A stretch of 64,000 nt of DNA from Halichondria panicea (taxonomy: Eukaryota > Porifera > Demospongiae > Suberitida > Halichondriidae): contig NC_087386.1 in assembly GCF_963675165.1 (NCBI RefSeq), positions 4,098,169 to 4,162,168 of the forward strand. The letters are read 5' to 3'. Under the pieces are notes generated by a model. The model saw nothing but the letters and a program-made list of their open reading frames with translations, was not told where the DNA came from and did no database searches. A program made the position numbers and the translations under genes. Below, one piece after another: positions 63,301 to 64,000 of this stretch (position 1 is the stretch's first letter; each line of letters begins with the position of its first letter).

Positions 63301-64000
63301 CTGTTTATCCGATGATTTATGCTTTTGTCTCCATCGTGAGAAAATGTTTCCCTTCTTCTCACTGCCATCTTTGTCTTTGGCTTTTTTGCTCTGACTGGAC
63401 TCAACCACCTTTCTAGACTCACTGGCAGGGAGAGGGTGTGTGGGGTTTTTGGAGGGCCCAATATCAGAGGCACCACTTTTTGATGTGTATGTAGTCGTAC
63501 TCGTTTCTGTATCTTTTCGAGTCAACATCACATCCTTATCTTTGGGCTTCTTGCTCTGATTACTGAGCTCAGTCCCTCTTTTAGAGTCATCAGCAAGGAG
63601 AGGATGTGTGGGGGGTTTGGTGGGTCCAATACCAGATGCACCACTTTTTGGTAGGTGTGTGGTCATACTCGTGTCTACCTTTTTAGGGGCAGGTAGTACG
63701 CTCGGCATGCTAGGGCTGCTTAGACCAGGTGTGGTGAGGGGATGCAAGCCTATAGGGGTGCTTGTGGTCTTGGAAAGGTCCATGTGAAGTACTTCGTAAG
63801 AGGAAATGTCTTTTGATTTCTGGGGGTACCAAAAAGTTGAAGTGAAAACATACATGTACATGCACATGCATGTGTCATACTGTAAGTGAACACATACACC
63901 AGACGGAATTGGGTGTGAGATTAGAGGCAATCTACGTTCACTGCATAGTAATGATTTCACAAAAAATGATTCGATCTATATACGGTTAGAATTTAATCAT
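14423..64000 (-). CDS. VPS13: VPS13 bridge-like lipid transfer protein, VPS13A/C type (N-terminus outside window)
   Basis: One gene of at least 78 exons fills most of the window. Exons were joined by GT-AG sites and phase; from 63819 to the TGA at 14425-14423 they sum to 10,389 nt, 3,462 codons plus stop. Decisive matches to VPS13A/C are AIGYSPDEEY near the start, YYNQTVSVWEPLIEP (adaptor region), FWMVNKTDLNLVYK, YFTWDDPSGKK, VDNQLPFSVYP, FGLDVLGNPVSVVRG, VDGAIDLFYEPIK and ARPTGG-like ITRPTGGLMDLAS. VPS13 proteins are long hydrophobic-groove rods that move phospholipids between membranes at contact sites such as ER-endosome, ER-mitochondrion and lipid droplet. The chorein_N exons lie beyond 64000. 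VDNQLP slightly favours VPS13C, but an unduplicated A/C ancestor is equally likely. Introns are mostly 100-800 bp, up to 2.6 kb where elements have landed. Confidence 0.93.
14531..14576. repeat. (GT)23 microsatellite in the last VPS13 intron
   Basis: Forty-six bases of perfect GT on the plus strand, which is (CA) on the transcribed message. It ends 5 bases upstream of the GTGCAG acceptor of the final coding exon and replaces the usual pyrimidine tract. Confidence 0.95.
14968..15533. repeat. dispersed repeat with GTTCC...CGGAACGGGAAC ends
   Basis: Similar inverted ends (GTTCCATTTGCGTAAAACGC at the left; GCGTTTTAATAAACGGAACG at the right). An inverted partial copy lies at 21590-21900, sharing ACAATGAACGCATTGTA and GTGCACTGTTGCAAATAGTA-like stretches and ACCTGGAATGAC. 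Confidence 0.65.
15549..16405. mobile_element. TA-flanked element with GATCAGAGGCCGC ends (long copy)
   Basis: The right end is GCGGCCGGGCCTCTGATCAAG then CAAATACGG-TA; the left end is a diverged inverse (TA-CTGTTTTTGC...CAATCAGGGGCCGC). The compact copy at 44232-44545 shows the true ends. Extra sequence at about 15780-16310 is a later insertion or a longer family member. Confidence 0.65.
16450..16981 (-). repeat. dispersed repeat GAAAGCACC...CGAGGCATAA, copy 1
   Basis: On the minus strand it reads GAAAGCACCACAGGTGCTGATGCC..., TAGCGTTCTAGTGCAGAGC, a CACACACAAACACAC tract, ACCGTATACCTCGCTTGCG and GAGGCAT. About 530 bp, non-coding, in a VPS13 intron. Confidence 0.8.
17776..19222. mobile_element. 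foldback element upstream of VPS13 exon 17683-17749
   Basis: Inverted arms of about 70 bp: 17776-17848 contains TATGTGACAGTGCCAATGAA and GACCTTAACGCGGGCA; 19153-19222 contains the reverse complement of CATATGTGACAGGGCCAATG-like sequence and CCGCGTTAAGGTC. The 1.3 kb between them shows no recognisable protein or RNA gene. The left arm begins only about 25 bases from the acceptor. Confidence 0.65.
19414..23228 (-). CDS. VPS13: VPS13 ATG2_C-like helical region
   Basis: Exons: 23033-23228, 19959-20037, 19740-19888, 19619-19664, 19414-19537. They encode LKHYRNQLLFQLHTLIFGLD, VLGNPVSVVRGVVDGAIDLF, GPKEFFEGLSLGLRSFF, ASSRITGSVGDVLSKLTFDA, NVFEGVTGVVTQPVKG, and GAIGLLQGTGRGLVGLITRP with TGGLMDLASGTLDFVTR. 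This is the most conserved C-terminal part of VPS13A/C, with Gly-rich amphipathic helices related to the ATG2 C-terminus that bind lipid droplets and other membranes. The human GAVQGPEEF segment is here GSVLGPKEF. The 3-kb intron 20038-23032 contains a 9-bp-TSD element and several repeats. Confidence 0.93.
20961..21551. mobile_element. TAGCCTC-ended element with 9-bp duplication, copy 1
   Basis: It starts TAGCCTCGATTCCAGGCC and ends GTGAAGGAGGCTA. It is flanked by GCAGACAAT at 20952-20960 and 21552-21560. It shares its internal sequence with 32268-32844 in the opposite orientation. 9-bp duplications are typical of Mutator-like elements (Merlin is an alternative). Confidence 0.88.
22107..22279. 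repeat. 43-bp direct repeat pair
   Basis: GGCCTGTAGCCAAACAGTGG / GAGCAAACCTTTGTCAAAGGCA occurs at 22109-22150 and again at 22238-22279, in the intron 20038-23032. Confidence 0.9.
23409..28397 (-). CDS. VPS13: VPS13 C-terminal groove segment (APT1-like)
   Basis: Exons: 28271-28397, 27908-27995, 26723-26920, 25703-25834 (donor uncertain), 25341-25494 (acceptor uncertain), 24784-24865, 24657-24726, 24447-24552, 24247-24312, 23678-23740, 23409-23545. Peptides: NGLQRVIIFTSDEGVL, LSLRSIGLSLVDNDKRRELA, GFIWQINRGKGRWTTVTT, GFRIQIDMEAMEMYSPIKGK, VDNQLPFSVYPQVMYPLPPP, KPFVEASLILRKND, MAVNVDLGFILSLVDFF, FFDVLHLAPIK, LELFLHSIGVILTSVQE. All are in the order of human VPS13A/C. Between the 25703 and 25494 exons the model lacks about 40 residues that VPS13A has before FRIQI, and the splice phase agrees only with the second of two possible donors (GTTACT). 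Confidence 0.87.
23841..24230. mobile_element. CAGGG-ended MITE
   Basis: It starts CAGGGCTGCATTGAGGGG and ends AAAATCCTGGATGCAGCCCTG. Flanks AACAG and TACAG are a one-mismatch 5-bp duplication. Intronic. Confidence 0.75.
26372..26599. mobile_element. TA-flanked CCGTATAG-type MITE (diverged)
   Basis: TA-CTGTATAGCGCGAAATTTT at the left and AAAATTTTGCG...TATACGG-TA-type right end. Same family as 402-677. Confidence 0.7.
28654..28853. mobile_element. CAGGGGCGTAACTAG-ended MITE, copy 1
   Basis: It starts CAGGGGCGTAACTAGAAAAT and ends ATTGCTAGTTATGCCCCTG. The 5-bp duplication GTAGC flanks it (28649-28653, 28854-28858). Inverse and shorter relative of 50465-50772. Confidence 0.85.
28923..29448 (+). 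repeat. dispersed repeat GAAAGCACC...CGAGGCATAA, copy 2
   Basis: Full-length copy with GCACCGCAGGTGCTGATGCC at the start, a CA-rich tract near 29375-29410 and CTTGCGCATGCGCAACGAGG at the end. It lies in the VPS13 intron upstream of the 28397 exon. Confidence 0.85.
29531..39162 (-). CDS. VPS13: VPS13 adaptor-binding (VAB / SHR-BD) region
   Basis: Exons: 39031-39162, 37699-37851, 37355-37441, 37156-37203, 36679-36816, 36035-36154, 35888-35980, 35611-35774, 35183-35411, 34836-34931, 34564-34653, 34183-34281, 33994-34101, 33776-33895, 31087-31173, 30684-30863, 30398-30537, 29531-29675. It opens with the family signature YYNQTVSVWEPLIEP. Later come SCSREYGKQVQGSVDVDSL (before APFTLVNK), DTFSVPLHRAANSEYYVRPS, LGVFCPFWMVNKTDLNLVYK, ILLSTNNKKNK, FTLTKLVIVTPYYLLVNETK, TFSPYYPGCVPVQIINHFTD and LQPREMMYFTWDDPSGKKAI. 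In VPS13 this beta-rich repeat domain binds Pro-x-Pro motifs of membrane adaptors and so sets organelle targeting. Short in-phase exons (many exact codon multiples) characterise this part. Confidence 0.9.
31262..31345. repeat. GC-rich foldback repeat
   Basis: GATTTATGACAGTAAACC ... GGTTTACTGTCATAAACC encloses CGAGGGCGTAAGCCCGAGGG. Similar hairpins (TTTATGGCAAAC...GTTTACTGCCATAAATT around GCCTCGGGGCTTCGCCC) are at 38898-38970 and 42485-42556. Confidence 0.7.
32268..32844. mobile_element. TAGCC-ended element with 9-bp duplication, copy 2
   Basis: It starts TAGCCTCCTTCACCGGCC and ends GGGATCGAGGCTA. It is flanked by GCGCAAACC at 32259-32267 and 32845-32853. Inverse of copy 1. It lies in the 2.6-kb intron between exons 33776 and 31173. 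Confidence 0.88.
38800..39000. repeat. dispersed repeat, empty-site copy
   Basis: Shares GAGACTGTTAGCTAGTTGTA, TCCAAGGTGAG, GTGGGTATATAACA and GTGGACAATAAGTATAAC with 42165-42590. Both copies contain the GC-rich foldback. They flank neighbouring VPS13 exons. Confidence 0.8.
39346..39389. repeat. (CG)n(CA)n alternating purine-pyrimidine tract
   Basis: Forty-four bases of strict alternation: about 15 bases of CG then 29 of CA. Such tracts readily adopt Z-DNA. It lies in the VPS13 intron between exons 39839 and 39162. Confidence 0.9.
39839..44704 (-). CDS. VPS13: VPS13 exons 34-39: end of the first groove
   Basis: Exons: 44595-44704, 43710-44026, 43503-43619, 42607-42762, 40280-40361, 40169-40224, 39839-39964 (seven exons). 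Recognisable stretches are SNPLKAYTGQIDKPIVSIQY, VTVKAEKLLVLSDLEFMKTM-like ITVKAEKLLVLSDLEF, a Lys/Thr-rich loop (DPNKNKKDSTKDTENADLDK), FVDLSVVDLGIATSSFFDLD, SVDPVCLTLSPAIIRLIIHA and TIESVEVYLESESVDSSPGY. KPAMNIQVSVDPVCLTLSP is a canonical module followed by the helix-like IIRLIIHAVQTLMPKQ. The 2.2-kb intron between 42607 and 40361 holds two tandem copies of one TIR element plus two MITEs. Confidence 0.87.
40493..41206. mobile_element. CATAGATAGAGTAG TIR element, tandem copy A
   Basis: It starts CATAGATAGAGTAGAGAGGG and ends CTCTCTCTACACTATCTATG. Its interior matches 41329-41877 over most of the length (CCATCCGTGTATCTCCGCGG, GTCCACGAGCAGTTCTGCTG). It carries the MITE 40626-40789. Confidence 0.82.
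40626..40789. mobile_element. CAGGGTGTCATAC-ended MITE, copy 1
   Basis: It starts CAGGGTGTCATACAGGATTT and ends CGTATGACACCCTG. The 5-bp duplication TAATA flanks it. A run of 15-16 C lies near the right end. It is inserted into the TIR element 40493-41206 and absent from its sister copy at 41329. Confidence 0.88.
41329..41877. mobile_element. CATAGATAGAGTAG TIR element, tandem copy B
   Basis: It starts CATAGATAGAGTAGAAGGGG and ends CCCTCTTCTACTCTATCTATG. It lies 122 bp downstream of copy A in the same orientation, in the same VPS13 intron. Confidence 0.85.
42184..42393. mobile_element. TA-flanked CCGTATAG MITE with known empty site
   Basis: TA-CCGTATAGTGGGTAATTTT at the left, AAAATTACCCGCTATACGG-TA at the right. 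The flanks ATAGTTTTTGAGACTGT and GTTAGTTGTATCCAAGGTG are continuous in the related repeat near 38800-38830, where a single TA stands in place of the element. Confidence 0.92.
44232..44545. mobile_element. TA-flanked MITE with CCGTATATGCTTGATCAGAGG ends
   Basis: Near-perfect inverted ends: TA-CCGTATATGCTTGATCAG at the left and CTGATCAAGCATATAGG-TA at the right. It is non-coding and lies in the VPS13 intron between exons 44595 and 44026. Confidence 0.85.
44957..49352 (-). CDS. VPS13: VPS13 exons 25-33: groove repeats
   Basis: Exons: 49227-49352, 48981-49032, 48224-48437, 47938-48027, 47470-47663, 46154-46313, 45986-46070, 45604-45782, 44957-45141. Peptides include ASKLKRFHKKEDVTELRVET, QIQLYIPVPFVISTV, APVLIVPTSQEATQGLMVDL, LDPSVVVGCPVLAERTLL, NLCPWYTKIPTVNINLNMKD and MEASVNVSSNNEVNLKASM. 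QPFDLLLAVERNLCPWYTKI aligns with the P-DL-L-VIRNL---WY--IP segment of human VPS13A. The exon at 45604-45782 encodes a serine-rich acidic linker (SLSSSDSSALSNTAISAES) and then a strand pair, so it may be a flexible loop outside the groove. Confidence 0.88.
45325..45525. mobile_element. TA-flanked CCGTATAG-type MITE (diverged)
   Basis: TA-TCGTATAGCGGGTATCTTT at the left, TACCCACTGTACGG-TA at the right. Intronic. A related decayed piece is at about 28450-28640. Confidence 0.7.
46747..47303. mobile_element. diverged relative of the CATAGATAGAGTAG element
   Basis: Inverted ends CATAAATAAAGGAAGAGAGG and CCCTCTCTTCCTTAATCTATA. Near the right end it shares ACTTCCGTTTCCAATCC with 41329-41877. Confidence 0.65.
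49547..50105 (+). repeat. dispersed repeat GAAAGCACC...CGAGGCATAA, copy 3
   Basis: Full-length copy, GCACCGCGGGTGCTGATGCC to GCATGCGCACCGAGGCATAA, very similar to copy 2 and so probably recent. Intronic. Confidence 0.85.
50465..50772. mobile_element. CAGGGGCGTAACTAG-ended MITE, copy 2
   Basis: It starts CAGGGGCGTAACTAGCAATG and ends TTTTCTAGTTACGCCCCTG. The flanks repeat CTTGTTG (50458-50464, 50773-50779), seven bases rather than five. Confidence 0.85.
51023..56489 (-). CDS. VPS13: VPS13 exons 12-24: groove repeats, middle part
   Basis: Exons: 56426-56489, 56040-56214, 55767-55846, 55401-55552, 55056-55138, 54579-54704, 53456-53507, 53252-53348, 52750-52959, 52286-52434, 52014-52142, 51437-51611, 51023-51194. 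Recognisable stretches are SPLLDILISDIRTDIEDRKW, LLKTKYLHDGNCVSARFV, LSLVKLILHRSTIKTIIEYF, FTTETRQGSIFIDLGEFRM, EVNRVNVSFNPTFMSNVLEF and DISLSLDAIK. These are the repeating 'layer on the groove' modules of VPS13 (HRS----I--YF, IFIDLGEF), each with five beta strands and a crossing loop. The exon at 51023-51194 ends in a polar linker (SFRSKGDDLSAIEQQKL). Phases agree across all junctions. Confidence 0.88.
53843..53950. mobile_element. partial CAGTGGCGGATCC element
   Basis: CAGTGGCGGATCCAGGAATT matches the left end of 5099-5485. No right terminus is seen, so it is truncated. Confidence 0.6.
54281..54498. mobile_element. foldback element with 85-bp arms
   Basis: Left arm 54281-54365 (AAGAGGATCGTCAGGGTCAA, AAGGTCATAATCATAAAGC) is the inverse of 54411-54498 (GTCTTAATTATACAGC on the other strand, GACTCTGACGATCC). 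A shorter relative (GGGTCAAAAAGTCTTAATTA / TTTTAATTACGACC) is at 39525-39675. Confidence 0.8.
56684..57430. mobile_element. 747-bp TIR element in intron 56490-58130
   Basis: Inverted ends: GATACAAAAGAAAGAGGGAT (56694-56713) and its reverse complement CAATCCCTCTTTCTTTTGTA (57399-57418), bordered by GCTAACC and GGGCTAAC. Non-coding. Confidence 0.8.
57633..57814. mobile_element. CAGGGTGTCATAC-ended MITE, copy 2
   Basis: It starts CAGGGGTGTCATACGGGG and ends AATCCTGTATGACACCCTG. The 5-bp duplication ATAAG flanks it (57628-57632, 57815-57819). Confidence 0.88.
58131..62837 (-). CDS. VPS13: VPS13 exons 2-11 in this window: first groove segments and FFAT-like site
   Basis: Exons (high to low): 62737-62837, 62482-62546, 61206-61277, 60856-61060, 60635-60693, 60272-60503, 59912-59999, 59412-59602, 58533-58598, 58131-58264. 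All have GT-AG junctions and agreeing phases. Peptides include YQAIGYSPDEEYIEYPKD, FVAHEIHVVFSTVTLELYG, MITSKLVSKDTDATLVNLAL, RPEMDITVNAVLKPLQITYD, HSPYLIMPEGGTYSE, VVDLGELRVF and SDTQVATLVK. Alternating beta-strand patterns (L-I-A-P, VVDLGEL) are those of the repeating groove units. The last exon ends in an acidic run followed by TEYSIAPHQ, at about the place of the VAP-binding FFAT motif of VPS13A. 61278-62481 and 58599-59411 are introns holding repeats. Confidence 0.88.
58629..59172 (+). repeat. dispersed repeat GAAAGCACC...CGAGGCATAA, diverged copy 4
   Basis: Diverged copy: GAAAGCACTACGAGTGCTG at the start, CACACACACACACACACACC then TCGCTGCGCACGTGTGCCGA at the end. Shorter decayed pieces of the family are at 22613-22935, 46540-46740 and 54880-55010. 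Confidence 0.7.
61604..61785. mobile_element. CCGTATAG-type MITE, right end unclear
   Basis: TA-CCGTATAGCGGGTAATTTT at 61604. The right side near 61760-61785 (ATGTCCACCATACGATATG) is decayed. It lies in the intron 61278-62481, which holds no other recognisable feature. Confidence 0.55.
63003..63819 (-). CDS. VPS13: VPS13 exon: low-complexity linker after the N-terminal domain
   Basis: This 817-nt exon starts at AAATCAAAAGAC after a CCCCAG acceptor and ends GAGAAAG before GTGGGT. Its 272 codons are rich in Ser, Thr, Pro, Lys and Glu. A segment of about 50 residues is duplicated (SGASGIGPTKPPTHPL...SKKPKDKD and SGASDIGPSKNPTHPL...SKKAKDKD). It is followed by KKGNIFSRWRQKHKSSDKQ and an 18-residue tandem repeat (PEKIPEKSTWAKTVPKTV). 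In VPS13A this position, between the chorein N-terminal part and the AIGYS motif, holds a shorter charged linker with aromatic-basic sequence, so the exon looks like an expansion of it. It is probably disordered. The next upstream exon was not found; 63820-64000 is taken as intron. Confidence 0.8.
63091..63198 (-). repeat. VPS13: 54-bp coding minisatellite in VPS13
   Basis: Two adjacent 54-bp units (63091-63144 and 63145-63198) differ by one base and encode PEKIPEKSTWAKTVPKTV. A third partial unit follows (ATCTCTGGAACAGTCTCTGG). The period keeps the reading frame. Confidence 0.9.

Noticed and set aside
63017-63416. Two plus-strand frames rich in Ser, Gly and Phe
   Set aside because: Antisense of the repetitive VPS13 linker exon.
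63840-63960. A 41-nt upstream VPS13 exon reading ERRLPLISHPIPS
   Set aside because: It has possible splice sites, but no match to VPS13 and no upstream partner to test its phase.

Overview
This is eukaryotic, animal-type DNA. It holds one very large intron-rich cellular gene on the minus strand, and a left flank crowded with decayed mobile-element genes and tandem repeats. The compact introns, the many short TIR elements with CCGTATAGCGGGTA-like ends, and the mix of DIRS-like, Ty3/Gypsy and C48-protease elements suggest an early-branching metazoan, a demosponge being my best guess. That taxonomic call is inference only.

Layout. 1-2400: a fragment of an exon-like AT-hook repeat, a TA-flanked MITE, a broken DIRS/tyrosine-recombinase retroelement and a head-to-head repeat composite. 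2440-5790 (minus): a 58-bp minisatellite, then a decayed gene in which about ten copies of a 63-nt exon encoding a GRGRPK AT-hook module flank a decayed Ulp1/C48-like protease. 6300-7356 (minus): a second decayed C48 protease of the same family. 7670-8640 (minus): remains of another multicopy repeat-associated protein. 9800-11605 (minus): dead Ty3/Gypsy pol. 11610-14090: a CACTATAGG-type minisatellite split by a 1.23-kb near-perfect palindrome.

14423 to beyond 64000 (minus): a VPS13 gene of the VPS13A/C type. I could join 78 exons (63819 down to the stop at 14423). Splice phases agree throughout, except at one ambiguous junction near 25.5-25.7 kb, and the sum is 10,389 nt (3,462 codons plus stop). 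The N-terminal chorein exons lie past the right edge. In order the exons encode a low-complexity linker, the long lipid-transfer groove, the adaptor-binding (VAB) region with the WEPLIEP signature, the C-terminal groove segment, the ATG2_C-like helices and a PH-like end. The product is expected to be a bridge-like lipid transporter at organelle contact sites.

The VPS13 introns hold many non-autonomous elements with readable target-site duplications: two with 9-bp duplications (MULE-like), several CAGGG-ended ones with mostly 5-bp duplications, and TA-flanked ones. One of the last has its empty site preserved in a paralogous repeat. I saw no CRISPR arrays, tRNA or rRNA genes, or bacterial-type operons.
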